Origin: a virus
Virus record (IMG/VR): IMGVR_UViG_3300042465_001922
Span: 1-60,059 of that record
Length of the DNA stretch: 60,059 bases
Strand: one strand, 5' to 3'
Under the pieces are notes generated by a model. It searched no databases and had not been told where the DNA came from. It saw only the letters and a program-made list of their open reading frames with translations. A program made the position numbers and the translations under genes. Below, piece after piece: positions 48,712 through 56,879 of the stretch (the first letter of the stretch is position 1; the number at the start of each line of letters is the position of its first letter).

Positions 48712-49345
48712 AATAAAACCATCCTGTAACAATGTATTTGTATTTATCTGTTAACACAGGGTTTCCGCGATGCGCATGTGTATATGAAGCAGGCCACAAC
48801 AACATCAAGTTCTCTTCTGGTTTAACTCTGGTTCTTTGATACAAAAATTCAGTTTCCCCACCGTCATTATCTTCAAATGAGTTTAAATACACCATATAAA
48901 CCAAAACTCGATTAGCTTGTGTACCCGGACCTTGTTCTCCGTGCCAAACATGATAACCACCTCCGGGGCTGGTACGTTGCATCTTCATAACTGAAGCACG
49001 AATTTTTCCGTTATCCCGAAGTATTGAATATTTAGCTGTGTAATTGTCGTAGCAAGCTTGCAAACCATCAAAAAATAAATCACACGAATCTTTTTGAAAA
49101 TCTTTGGTTAACCCGTTCTCATCAACTTCATTCCATTTAAATGGTTGAAGATTGTGATTACGCAGCTCTATTCCTATTTGATAATCATCTTTAATGTGCT
49201 TATTTGCATTCTCTGATTTCTGACGATTGGCGCCAACACCACCTTCTTCAAGGCGATTGAATTCAGCAATCAAATGCTCACAGTATCCAGATGGATACAG
49301 GTTTCGGTAATAACCAATAAAGTCTTTGTGTTCTACGTCGTTCAT
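48704..49345 (-). CDS. 2OG/Fe(II)-dependent oxygenase 2 (prolyl hydroxylase-like)
   Basis: A 213-residue protein. YHVWHGEQG (residues 131-139) holds the first metal ligands, as H-x-E rather than H-x-D; VLVYMVYLNSFEDNDGGETE is the very typical P4H-like strand plus GGET loop; and LLWPASYTHAHRGNPV supplies the second His, followed by Lys in KYKYIVTGWF for 2-oxoglutarate. This is the P4H-like group common in cyanophages. Eight-base overlap with its neighbour. Confidence 0.75.
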   Translation of the reverse strand: MNDVEHKDFIGYYRNLYPSGYCEHLIAEFNRLEEGGVGANRQKSENANKHIKDDYQIGIELRNHNLQPFKWNEVDENGLTKDFQKDSCDLFFDGLQACYDNYTAKYSILRDNGKIRASVMKMQRTSPGGGYHVWHGEQGPGTQANRVLVYMVYLNSFEDNDGGETEFLYQRTRVKPEENLMLLWPASYTHAHRGNPVLTDKYKYIVTGWFYYD

Positions 49346-49935
49346 TTAAATGGTGGCCCCGATATCCATGCGACTAACGATTGACGACTTCCTTGCGTTA
49401 CAGGAGTTACTTGATGCAAGGTCCAAGATGGAAAAGCAACAATAAGACCGCGTTGCTTTCTCATTTTTAATACGTCCTTTCCATGAGTTTGAAGCTCTAA
49501 TACGCCACCCTCGTATTCAACAGGATCGGACAATTGCATTACCAAAGACAATTTTCTGCATGGAGCATTCGTATGCGGACCCATATCCACATGCCATCCA
49601 TACATTCCATTTTCAGATTCGTCATAATGAGTCAATTGAATTTGCTCACCAAACCCCGTTAAGTTAAATCTAAAAAATTGCGAGTTTAAATTTGAAACAA
49701 CGTGTGCCAATGTTTCAAATACCCAAACTGTTTCAGGAGTATTAGATAACCAGTGCAAACCCGATCTACGCACATTTTCATTAACCGAACCATTCCCACC
49801 GCCGCCAACCTCTGCTTTTACTTGAACATTACGAGCTTGTTGTTGCAACCAGTTCAATTGCTGGTCATTAAAAGCACCTTCCCACCAAGCATACGGTTCT
49901 TGCGCTTGATTATATGGGGTTAACAAATATTGCAT
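49342..49935 (-). CDS. 2OG/Fe(II)-dependent oxygenase 3 (PKHD type)
   Basis: A 197-residue protein with a complete active site: His115-x-Asp117 (YGWHVDMGP), His174 (FPSWTLHQVTPV) and Arg184 (GSRQSLVAWISGP). EGGVLELQTHGKD is the loop between. This is the PKHD-type hydroxylase pattern. Four-base overlap with oxygenase 2. Confidence 0.8.
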   Translation of the reverse strand: MQYLLTPYNQAQEPYAWWEGAFNDQQLNWLQQQARNVQVKAEVGGGGNGSVNENVRRSGLHWLSNTPETVWVFETLAHVVSNLNSQFFRFNLTGFGEQIQLTHYDESENGMYGWHVDMGPHTNAPCRKLSLVMQLSDPVEYEGGVLELQTHGKDVLKMRKQRGLIVAFPSWTLHQVTPVTQGSRQSLVAWISGPPFK

Positions 49936-50535
49936 TTAATTTTGTCTTTCTTTGCAACTTAATGTGAAATGAATAAATTTTGTTGATTCGGGAACTTGAT
50001 TAAAAGCAAACTGATGAGGAAGCCAGGCATTAAAAAACATAAATGTGCCTGGCGCCATGTTATTAAAATAAATCTTTGGGGTTCCAACTCTTAATTCATT
50101 ATCAGCCATCATAAAATCAGTCATGGCTTTGCTAGTTCTTGGATCTGAAAATATTGGAAACGATCCGCCTTCTGGAGCTTCTAAAAAAAACAAGCCACAC
50201 ATTTGCGTATTAGCATGAACGTGCGGCTCGTGCATTCCTCCCTGCCCTATTTCCTGCCCCCACATACCAGATGTGTAAAACTCAAATGGGTCGATAAAAT
50301 AACCCTGTTGCTTTAAAAGATCAGTAGCAGTCTTCGCAAAATAGTCAGATAAGAAAAATAATTCTGGATCATTGCCCATGTGACCAGTCTGTGTCACCGG
50401 CCAAGTCATGTTTCTTTCTTGGTCTATTTTCTTTTGCTCTGCGTAATACCTTTCTGAGTTTTTTAAAACATGATCGACCCACTCGGGCTTTTCTTCCCGA
50501 TACACGGCAGAAGGAAAATAGTGAAACTCATTCAC
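49936..50535 (-). CDS. 2OG/Fe(II)-dependent oxygenase 4 (TIGR02466-like)
   Basis: A 199-residue protein of the putative 2OG-Fe(II) oxygenase type with His105 and His107 (HEPHVHANTQMCGLFFLEAP), a GGSFPIFSDPR loop, and a late PGTFMFFNAWLPHQFAFNQV with His174. The acidic ligand between the His residues is not obvious, so the chemistry may differ. Completes a run of four related enzymes. Confidence 0.7.
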   Translation of the reverse strand: MNEFHYFPSAVYREEKPEWVDHVLKNSERYYAEQKKIDQERNMTWPVTQTGHMGNDPELFFLSDYFAKTATDLLKQQGYFIDPFEFYTSGMWGQEIGQGGMHEPHVHANTQMCGLFFLEAPEGGSFPIFSDPRTSKAMTDFMMADNELRVGTPKIYFNNMAPGTFMFFNAWLPHQFAFNQVPESTKFIHFTLSCKERQN

Positions 50536-50732
50536 TGGTTGACGTATTGCTCAATCGTCTGGGCAAATGCAGTAATGTCAGCAGCAGTAATGCCACGATC
50601 ACCAACCGGCTTATTGCGATCATTTTCCATGATCACATCGCGAGCAATACGCACTGCTTCCATTTTGTTATTAAGAGCCTGTTGAGCTTTTTGAAACTCA
50701 ATAGTGTCAATTTGTTCTTGGGTAAGAGCCAT
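50532..50732 (-). CDS. Small helical protein, unknown
   Basis: A 66-residue helical protein (ALTQEQIDTIEFQKAQQALN) with a second helix after PVGDRGITAADITAFAQTIE. It overlaps oxygenase 4 by four bases and follows the fibre gene. No family recognised; possibly a partner of the oxygenases or fibre. Confidence 0.5.
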   Translation of the reverse strand: MALTQEQIDTIEFQKAQQALNNKMEAVRIARDVIMENDRNKPVGDRGITAADITAFAQTIEQYVNQ

Positions 50733-50747
50733 TTTGTTACTCCTTAA

Positions 50748-51725
50748 TTAAGAAAGGTTTTTCATTGGGATTGAAACGTAATAAGTGGTTCCACCGTCAG
50801 GTGTCATAAAGAACCAAATATCTGTTGCATTAGCGGTCGTAGTCCGTGTGACCGATCCATCGGGATACTTGAATGTACCACCGGCAAGTGTCACCGTCCG
50901 ACCTGGTGTTGCATCATTGGTAAGAATCAACACGAATGATGATGCTCCTGATGACACGGGATACCGAAGCGTAAAGGTGCAGCTACCGGTAAGGGTTGCC
51001 GTAAAGACTCCGCCACTTGTTACGTCTACGTTGATAGCCGTGCCTGTGTTGCCAAGGGCCGTGACCGTGTCGGCATATCCAGCTGCCTTAACAAAGTTAC
51101 CGGTAGTAACCGCTGCTGACAGGGCCAGCAAACTCGTGCTTGAAGGGGCCACGCCTGCGCCGCCACCGATCACAAAGTTATTTGCTGCAAGCGCACCAGA
51201 GGAGGCTAAGACTCCAGAAGCAGTGTAAGCCAGCACACCGCCGGAGGTTCCAGATGTTAGTCCGGTTCCGCCGTTTGCTACCGGCAGAGTTCCGCTAACC
51301 CCAGTGGTCAGGCTGACTGCCTCGTTAGAAGCAATCTTGACAAAGTCTGATCCATCCCAGGCTACGCAAGCATTTTTACCAGCTGCAATCGTCACACCGG
51401 TTGTGGCCGATCCTTTGACCACTACTGCTGCGTCTGACTGATTGATAACAAAGTAAGCCTTGCTTGAAGACGGGGCGATGATGTTTCGGCTGACCCCAGG
51501 AGACCCGGTCGGCTTGAGAATTGCGCATCGAGCCTGGTTAGCTGACCCAGATCCGGTGGTTGATAGCGTCCAGTCACCACCAGCTACGCTGGCTGTGGCC
51601 GTCTGAGCGACAGAATCCTCGACCAGCTGAGTAATACTGTCGTTAACTGTGGTACCCCACGTACCGGATAACTCCCCGGTGGTAGGTAGGGCAAACCCTA
51701 ATAGGGTGGTGTAATTAGTTGCCAT
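50748..51725 (-). CDS. Tail fibre-like virion protein
   Basis: A 325-residue beta-rich protein. TLLGFALPTTGELSGTWGTT at the N-terminus is a particle-anchoring motif seen in many phage fibres, and GTLPVANGGTGLTSG is a widespread fibre repeat. The rest is Thr/Ser/Ala/Gly-rich beta. It precedes the oxygenase run in transcription order. Likely attaches to the tail and carries or supports the tip. Confidence 0.65.
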   Translation of the reverse strand: MATNYTTLLGFALPTTGELSGTWGTTVNDSITQLVEDSVAQTATASVAGGDWTLSTTGSGSANQARCAILKPTGSPGVSRNIIAPSSSKAYFVINQSDAAVVVKGSATTGVTIAAGKNACVAWDGSDFVKIASNEAVSLTTGVSGTLPVANGGTGLTSGTSGGVLAYTASGVLASSGALAANNFVIGGGAGVAPSSTSLLALSAAVTTGNFVKAAGYADTVTALGNTGTAINVDVTSGGVFTATLTGSCTFTLRYPVSSGASSFVLILTNDATPGRTVTLAGGTFKYPDGSVTRTTTANATDIWFFMTPDGGTTYYVSIPMKNLS

Positions 51726-51734
51726 GTTTGATCC

Positions 51735-52802
51735 TTATGCTGCTGTGTTGATTTGTTCCCAGTTTGCTGCCTGAGCGTCATTAATAATCGTCCAACCTCT
51801 AATCAAAACTGTTCCGACAGCGCCGGTTCCGGCAACTCCGGTTACAAGTTTACTATCGTCTATCTCAATTTCAACCGTTCCGATAGCCCCAGTCCCAGAT
51901 ACTCCGGTGGGTTTGCCTGCCGCAAGCGGTGTCGTGGTTCCAACGGCCCCTGTGCCTTCCACCCCGGTTGGGATGACGGTCTCGTCGAATTGAGGCGTTA
52001 CCGTTCCAACAGCTCCGGTAGCCCCAACGCCATCTACAAGCACCTCAAATACAAAGATGCCGGCAGATACCGCACCGGTTCCTTGTACTCCAGTTGGTGT
52101 GTATGAAATTGCCGGGGTGGTGGTTCCTACCTGACCAGTTCCCTGTACCCCAGTCGGAATGACGTTTTCCCCAACGCTGAAGGAAACCGTACCGATGGCA
52201 CCTGTACCCTGAACACCGTCTGGGATGTAAGCATCATTGGTCTGGAAAGTGACCGATCCAATATCTCCGGTTCCGGCCACCGATATAGAGCCGTTACCCC
52301 AGCCTCCGCCACCCCAGTTGATTGATCCCCAACCATCAAAGTACACGGTCCGGTCAAACACCTCGACCATCTGGGCATCGCCCACGGCTCCGGTACCCTG
52401 GACGCCATTGACGATCAGAGCGTCATCAATCTTGATCAGTACATCTCCAACCGCCCCTGTGCCGCTGGCCCCGTTTGGAGTTTCGGTTAAGAGATAGTTG
52501 GCCGGAGCTGCTACTGATCCAGTTCCCTCGACTCCGGTGACTTCTACAAGCTTAAGAACCTGTGTCGCAACATTGTTAACTGCACCTGTTGCGCTGACGC
52601 CGGACTGGGTATAAGAAACAAGCGGGGTCTCATCACCAACCGCACCTGTTCCGACAACCCCGGTGACATTAGATGTTATTTGGAAGGACACGGAGCCTAC
52701 GGCCCCGGATCCTGAGACGCCGGTTACCTGGTAATAGGAAAGGTCAAGTCCCCAGGTGCCTTCACTCCAAGGGACTTCACCCCAGCCAGCGTAGACCGGC
52801 AT
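51735..52802 (-). CDS. Repetitive virion protein with about 12 GV-GTGAVG-V repeats
   Basis: A 355-residue protein built mostly of about 20-25-residue repeats ending in GVxGTGAVGxV, with DNA-level repeats (GGAGTACAGGTTCC-like) underlying them. Two WGxxxWGxGxWG patches lie near residues 5-15 and 155-165. Repeats suggest a beta solenoid. The motif is also found at the end of the tail protein at 39072-40028, so the two may stack or dock. Confidence 0.7.
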   Translation of the reverse strand: MPVYAGWGEVPWSEGTWGLDLSYYQVTGVSGSGAVGSVSFQITSNVTGVVGTGAVGDETPLVSYTQSGVSATGAVNNVATQVLKLVEVTGVEGTGSVAAPANYLLTETPNGASGTGAVGDVLIKIDDALIVNGVQGTGAVGDAQMVEVFDRTVYFDGWGSINWGGGGWGNGSISVAGTGDIGSVTFQTNDAYIPDGVQGTGAIGTVSFSVGENVIPTGVQGTGQVGTTTPAISYTPTGVQGTGAVSAGIFVFEVLVDGVGATGAVGTVTPQFDETVIPTGVEGTGAVGTTTPLAAGKPTGVSGTGAIGTVEIEIDDSKLVTGVAGTGAVGTVLIRGWTIINDAQAANWEQINTAA

Positions 52803-52811
52803 GTCTTACTC

Positions 52812-53273
52812 TTAGGCGATACGAATGATCGCGGTAGCGGCAGCTGCTGCGGGGAACTGAATCTGGAAGTCGCCCGAAGAAACCTGCTGATCGCCACCGA
52901 AGCTCAGAATTGCGCAAGCCGGATTGCCAGTAGCGGTATCGTTATAAATGATGCCGCCAGAGGTTGTGAAGGTTGCGGAAGTCCAAGTGTAGTTATCAAA
53001 GTCGCAGACTGCGGTAGTGCCATCAGCAACCGGGGTAACCGAGGTCAGCGTAGCGCCACCCGTGGTGTAGCCGTTACCGTTGGCCAGCTCGTCAGAGTTT
53101 GACGACAGGGTGTCATAGCTGGTCGTGGCAGCGTTGTATGTGCCAGTAACAGTAGCAGTTGACTTGCCCAGAGCAATCTTGAAAGTATTGCCGGTCGAAG
53201 CGGTAAAGTTGTGAACAGCCTTCAGGATTTCCACCTTGAAGGAAGTCGGCATAGCAGTAGTAAATCCAGCCAT
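52812..53273 (-). CDS. Virion protein, tail/head-tail beta protein
   Basis: A 153-residue beta-rich protein. AMPTSFKVEILKAVHNFTAS, FKIALGKSTATVTGTYNAAT and the end GGDQQVSSGDFQIQFPA are well known from a family of phage virion proteins next to adaptor genes. Probably a tail or fibre-attachment subunit. Confidence 0.6.
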   Translation of the reverse strand: MAGFTTAMPTSFKVEILKAVHNFTASTGNTFKIALGKSTATVTGTYNAATTSYDTLSSNSDELANGNGYTTGGATLTSVTPVADGTTAVCDFDNYTWTSATFTTSGGIIYNDTATGNPACAILSFGGDQQVSSGDFQIQFPAAAAATAIIRIA

Positions 53274-53274
53274 T

Positions 53275-53562
53275 TTAGTTCTCCAAAAGTTTAGTTAATT
53301 CAGAATGTCCCGCATCGCGGAGACGGTTAGAAATCGTGGTGTGATTTGATCTGACGCACTGATTGCCATAGCTCACCAGCACCATACGAATGTGATCGCG
53401 AAACGCTTCAGCCTGTTGACGAATCACAGGATCTGCGGTTGCGCTAATAGAAATAATCCGATCTACGGCGTTTTCGGCCAATTCCTCTGGAGTAAATCCC
53501 CGACCGGAGACCCCCTTGGCTGTGATTTGACCTAAAAGTGCGCCACCAGATGTAGAAAACAT
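53275..53562 (-). CDS. Small protein with GRGFTPEELAENAVDRI motif
   Basis: A 95-residue helical protein. SGRGFTPEELAENAVDRIIS and QAEAFRDHIRMVLVSYGNQC followed by a helix-turn-helix-like SNHTTISNRLRDAGHSELTK recur in phages beside adaptor genes. Function unknown. One-base overlap with the adaptor gene. Confidence 0.6.
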   Translation of the reverse strand: MFSTSGGALLGQITAKGVSGRGFTPEELAENAVDRIISISATADPVIRQQAEAFRDHIRMVLVSYGNQCVRSNHTTISNRLRDAGHSELTKLLEN

Positions 53563-54194
53563 TAAGCCACCCTAACCTTAACTTGCCCATCACGATAGGC
53601 ATCTTCACGCAGTTTGCCGTCTGCCATGTTCTTCAACAGTGCAATCGACTGGATATACCGTTCCTCGTACAACTTAACCAGGTCCGGCTCTCCCTTCATA
53701 AAGGTGATCGCCTCGACCATAGCGCCGTTAAATAGCGCAGAGTCAAAGTTATCACCTAGCCACGAGGTCCCAGCCGTAACGATACTCGCTGGGTAATAGC
53801 CATAGTGCAGCTCCATCGTGTACGTTGCGTTCGGGGTTGGGCCAAGAATAAACGTGTTTTCGTCAAAGTAAGCGTAATGCGTGGGCTTACCAGTTACAGC
53901 CGGAAAAGGAAACGCCTGGCGGATGTAGTTAACATCTTTGTTAAGTAGGTACTCATACGCCCCGGTTGTCGGATCAATGACCGCTAGTGAATAGGTGTAC
54001 AAGAAATCCGAAGGCTGCTCCAGATACTTATTGTTAGCCGTGGTCTGACCGGTCACATTCTTACGAATGGCCGGAGGCTGGCAGCTGTTGTAGATCCGCT
54101 GCTCGGCTAACTGGGTAAACGTAGCAAACTCGTCCTCTGTGAACGTGTTTTCACAGTAGTCGGCTATGTTGGCTTTTAACTGGGTGTAGTTCAT
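53562..54194 (-). CDS. Head-to-tail adaptor (SU10-type)
   Basis: A 210-residue protein: YTQLKANIADYCENTFTEDE and FTQLAEQRIYNSCQPPAIRK at the start, SDFLYTYSLAVIDPTTGAYE in the middle and FLKG-type ITFMKGEPDLVKLYEERYIQ at the end. This is the adaptor family that docks beneath the portal ring in podoviruses. It fits the P22-like portal at 3436-5814. Confidence 0.7.
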   Translation of the reverse strand: MNYTQLKANIADYCENTFTEDEFATFTQLAEQRIYNSCQPPAIRKNVTGQTTANNKYLEQPSDFLYTYSLAVIDPTTGAYEYLLNKDVNYIRQAFPFPAVTGKPTHYAYFDENTFILGPTPNATYTMELHYGYYPASIVTAGTSWLGDNFDSALFNGAMVEAITFMKGEPDLVKLYEERYIQSIALLKNMADGKLREDAYRDGQVKVRVA

Positions 54195-54392
54195 TTAGCC
54201 CATCTTTGTGCTGTGCTTGGTCGCCTTGGTTGCTGCTCCAGTACCGCGAGTCTTTTGAGTCTGGGTGCTGGGAATAGCATTGGGGTAACCATTGTTGCCA
54301 GTATCGGCCTGAGCGTAGTCCTTTGGCTGGGTGTACTTGCCAATAGGATCTTTGGTCTCAGGCGAGAAGTAGTTGAACTTATCGGTATCCAT
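54195..54392 (-). CDS. Small basic virion-region protein
   Basis: A 65-residue, low-complexity protein (MDTDKFNYFSPETKDPIGKY start; TQTQKTRGTGAATKATKHST end), ATG at 54392 after GGGGAT. Polar, likely disordered, with a basic C-terminus. Part of the series of tiny basic genes in this region. Confidence 0.5.
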   Translation of the reverse strand: MDTDKFNYFSPETKDPIGKYTQPKDYAQADTGNNGYPNAIPSTQTQKTRGTGAATKATKHSTKMG

Positions 54393-54393
54393 G

Positions 54394-54579
54394 TTAGATC
54401 CCCGTTGCGCGGACTTTACGAACAGGCGACATCTGGTTGGCAACCTTTGCCAGACCACGCCCGAGCTTCTTCATTTCCAGATTGGTCTTTCCGCCAGCGC
54501 GGTAACCTTTACCGTGCATGCGCTTTTCATGGCCCTTTACTTCGGCCTTGGCGACCTTTTTCATTGCTGATTTATCCAT
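54394..54579 (-). CDS. Small basic protein
   Basis: A 61-residue protein, about a third Lys/Arg (MDKSAMKKVAKAEVKGHEKR start, GYRAGGKTNLEMKKLGRGLA). GHEKRMHG is shared with similar short proteins in related phages. A DNA-binding or packaged protein is likely from its charge. Confidence 0.55.
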   Translation of the reverse strand: MDKSAMKKVAKAEVKGHEKRMHGKGYRAGGKTNLEMKKLGRGLAKVANQMSPVRKVRATGI

Positions 54580-54588
54580 TTCCTACTC

Positions 54589-54939
54589 CTACGTAATGTT
54601 GATCGTTACCTGTCCTACACCACCAAACCCTATAACCTGGCCTATTGCAAAAGTATCTCCAGGCTCTATCGGTCCAATCTGCAACTGTAAGGTCAAAGAA
54701 CGGCTCTGGGGGTAACCGGTGAAGTCTGGACGGGGATTGCGCAGCGCCTGGGGGTCATCAACCGGGTACATTCCCAGCTGGAGCTGCGGCTGATCCGGGT
54801 TCCAACACTCCGGGCAGGCCAGGATATTTACGTTCTTTGTCTTAATTACGAGCTGCGCTAACTCCTTTAGTTTGTACCGGAAGCCACAAATGTCGCATTC
54901 CGATATTGCCCATTTACCACTAGCGAACCTGTTACCCAT
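54589..54939 (-). CDS. Zinc-ribbon virion protein
   Basis: A 116-residue protein. SECDICGFRYKLKELAQLV and LACPECWNPDQPQLQLGMYP give a four-Cys zinc ribbon (CxxC...CxxC), followed by PVDDPQALRNPRPDFTGYPQ and a beta-rich end. A small, well-kept member of the head-tail region in similar phages; likely structural rather than regulatory. Confidence 0.6.
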   Translation of the reverse strand: MGNRFASGKWAISECDICGFRYKLKELAQLVIKTKNVNILACPECWNPDQPQLQLGMYPVDDPQALRNPRPDFTGYPQSRSLTLQLQIGPIEPGDTFAIGQVIGFGGVGQVTINIT

Positions 54940-54940
54940 A

Positions 54941-55699
54941 TCACGATGCCGATCCTATGAAGTACTGTCTCGGCACGAACCGGTCCGCTGCTTTCTCCCT
55001 GTCTTCTCCCGCCGCTAAATTCCAAGCCTCGTCGTAGGACGCCTTAAGCATTTCCAGCCTTGGTGTCCCTTCCGGTATTTTCATGGCAATGTAGTACGCA
55101 AGTCCAGCGACAAAACAGTTAAGAAACCGCCAGGGGATGTCAAACGTGTTAATCCCGTTTCCGGCATCCTGCATCCGGCGCAGTCTCCAATAAACAAACT
55201 GGTAATACGGGTTGCCTAAAGTCCCCTGATTGGGGGTGGGCCACACCGTAATCCTGGGATAGGCCACAGCGCCCGGAGCATAGTCACTGGTGGCTGGATA
55301 GGTCTGTCCGGTAAGGCGTTGTACCCAGACCTGAATCGGCCTTGCCTGGGTCAATTTATTGGGGATTGTGGCGTATGTAGAGGAGCTGATCCGGGTAATG
55401 GTCAGGTCGGACTGTGTAGTTGGGTTGTTTTGCCCGGTCCGGATCACATGATCCAAGAGGTCCACGGTATCAACGGGCAGGTCGTAAGTATTGACGCCCT
55501 GCAACAAATTAATGGTCCCCTGCTCGATGGTCCAGAGATTGATCCCACGGTTACCCCAGTCGGCCAGCATAAGGTTGATGCTTCGACGAGCTGTACGGAG
55601 GTCATAGCCTGAGCGCATCTCACGCCCAGCCCGCTCAAAGGCTTCCTCAGCCATCTCGTTTAGATCTGGATTAAATAGGTTCGTGCCGGATGTCGTCAT
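54941..55699 (-). CDS. Head-tail connector/adaptor-like protein
   Basis: A 252-residue protein. EEAFERAGREMRSGYDLRTA, RRSINLMLADWGNRGINLWT and VNTYDLPVDTVDLLDHVIRT are shared by a large family of phage connector proteins, followed by a core with FVYWRLRRMQDAGNGINTFD and an end AADRFVPRQYF. It likely forms a ring between the portal/adaptor and the tail. Confidence 0.65.
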   Translation of the reverse strand: MTTSGTNLFNPDLNEMAEEAFERAGREMRSGYDLRTARRSINLMLADWGNRGINLWTIEQGTINLLQGVNTYDLPVDTVDLLDHVIRTGQNNPTTQSDLTITRISSSTYATIPNKLTQARPIQVWVQRLTGQTYPATSDYAPGAVAYPRITVWPTPNQGTLGNPYYQFVYWRLRRMQDAGNGINTFDIPWRFLNCFVAGLAYYIAMKIPEGTPRLEMLKASYDEAWNLAAGEDREKAADRFVPRQYFIGSAS

Positions 55700-55956
55700 G
55701 TCACTTTCCTGTGTCTGGCGGTTTTGGCAGCGATGGATTTAGGTTGGGAGACGAATTGCTTTCCAGCAGCTCGTCCAGCCCTTTTAGCCCGGGTAGTGGC
55801 CGCATATTCGGACGAGGAGAGCGCTTTGATGGCGGAGGAAGGGAGGTATCTTTCCCCTGTCGCCTGCGATCCTTGCGTAGAAGGTTTGCCACTCTTAGTC
55901 CGCCACTTTTGCTCCGTCCAGGACTTTAGGCTTCTCTGAGATTTTTTTAAGCTCAT
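55696..55956 (-). CDS. Small basic protein, DUF5872-like
   Basis: An 86-residue basic protein that begins MSLKKSQRSLKSWTEQKWRT and includes GERYLPSSAIKALSSSEYAA and QPKSIAAKTARHRK. The block KSGKPSTQG..A.GERYLP..AI is that of DUF5872 proteins, seen in bacteria, giant viruses and phages, thought to bind nucleic acid. Four-base overlap with the connector gene. Confidence 0.65.
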   Translation of the reverse strand: MSLKKSQRSLKSWTEQKWRTKSGKPSTQGSQATGERYLPSSAIKALSSSEYAATTRAKRAGRAAGKQFVSQPKSIAAKTARHRKVT

Positions 55957-56059
55957 TCCATCTCTCTCGCTGTTTTATCTTCCTAAAGTCTTCTGATGTT
56001 GCAATCAGCCATTTAAATACATTTCCGTCAGTTTCCTGGTTAAAGACGGGCCGCCTAAT
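55895..56059 (-). CDS. Possible 54-aa protein with non-ATG start
   Basis: A frame reading RRPVFNQETDGNVFKWLIAT, then SEDFRKIKQRERWNELKKIS, looks like real protein but has no ATG, GTG or TTG in the right place. An ATT at 56059 overlapping the TAG of the gene before is the only coupled option; an ATG at 56212 would put half of it out of frame inside the neighbour gene. It overlaps the DUF5872-like gene by 62 bases. Confidence 0.3.
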   Translation of the reverse strand: MRRPVFNQETDGNVFKWLIATSEDFRKIKQRERWNELKKISEKPKVLDGAKVAD

Positions 56060-56336
56060 CTTTGTATCCGCCTCCAGCCTTCTTGTACTCGGCTGCCAGT
56101 AACTGAGCTTTTCTAGCCGACCACTGGCCAGGCGAACCTCCTTTTCCACCAGCCTTAATACTTTCAAAGAGCCGCTTTCGCATTCCTGGTTTGGTGTAGT
56201 TTCCGGCTTCATTTACCTTGCTAACCTTTCCACCCTCAGCGTACTCTGTAAAGTCAGTATCATCCCGGCGGGACTTAATTTTAGCCCTCGGCATCTTAGA
56301 TGGGAGGATTGCTCCCATACCCCGGCTGGCTCTCAT
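56055..56336 (-). CDS. Small basic virion protein with AGNYTKPGMRKRLF motif
   Basis: A 93-residue basic protein: RASRGMGAILPSKMPRAKIK, YAEGGKVSKVNEAGNYTKPG, then MRKRLFESIKAGGKGGSPGQ and WSARKAQLLAAEYKKAGGGY. The second half is a well-kept family found in many aquatic phages and some bacteria. The GGKV tag also occurs in the next two groups of genes. Likely a packaged DNA-binding protein. Confidence 0.65.
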   Translation of the reverse strand: MRASRGMGAILPSKMPRAKIKSRRDDTDFTEYAEGGKVSKVNEAGNYTKPGMRKRLFESIKAGGKGGSPGQWSARKAQLLAAEYKKAGGGYKD

Positions 56337-56337
56337 A

Positions 56338-56640
56338 TCAGCAAGCCTTGCCGCCGCCCATCATCTTGACCATCGTGCCACGGGTCTTGCCCTTCTTGGC
56401 GATGCCATCAGCTGAACGGGTATAGCCACCAGCGGACATTTTCTTAGCTTTTCCGCCATGCTTCATACCGGCCTCGGCCATCTCGTGTTTGATCATCGAC
56501 TTGGGAGCGCCTTTTTTCTTCATAAAGGAAACTTCCTTAGCCATCATTTTCTTTGACTCTTTCATTTCGCCACCTTTTTTCATGCCCATGTTGCCCATTT
56601 GCTCAGAGGTTGGGAGAACCTTTTTAATTCCGTAATTCAT
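56338..56640 (-). CDS. Small Met/Lys-rich protein with ADGIAKKGKTRG tag
   Basis: A 100-residue protein, very rich in Met, Lys and Gly (KKGGEMKESKKMMAKEVSF; MKKKGAPKSMIKHEMAEAGM). Near its end SAGGYTRSADGIAKKGKTRG matches the tag shared with the genes at 56879 and 57140. A disordered, basic protein, probably carried in the head. Confidence 0.6.
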   Translation of the reverse strand: MNYGIKKVLPTSEQMGNMGMKKGGEMKESKKMMAKEVSFMKKKGAPKSMIKHEMAEAGMKHGGKAKKMSAGGYTRSADGIAKKGKTRGTMVKMMGGGKAC

Positions 56641-56879
56641 TTCTTGCCTCGCTTCTTTGACATACCAGCCTCACTCAGGCCAATAGCAATAGCCTGCTTG
56701 GGATTGGTAACCTTTTGCCCCGAGGAAGACTTAAGCTTCCCCGCCTTAAATTCGCGCATAACCGTGGCCACCTTCTTCTGGCCTTTAATTGCGCCACCTT
56801 TTTTAACCATTACTTCTTTTGGTTTGGAGGGAGGCTTTGGGGGCCGATAGATCAGATCTTTGGATTCTGGCTTGTTCAT
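56637..56879 (-). CDS. DUF6496 basic protein
   Basis: An 80-residue basic protein with KKVATVMREFKAGKLKSSSG and QKVTNPKQAIAIGLSEAGMS, the core of DUF6496, found in many bacteria and phages and possibly a DNA- or RNA-associated small protein. Four-base overlap on one side, single-base overlap on the other. Confidence 0.7.
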   Translation of the reverse strand: MNKPESKDLIYRPPKPPSKPKEVMVKKGGAIKGQKKVATVMREFKAGKLKSSSGQKVTNPKQAIAIGLSEAGMSKKRGKK

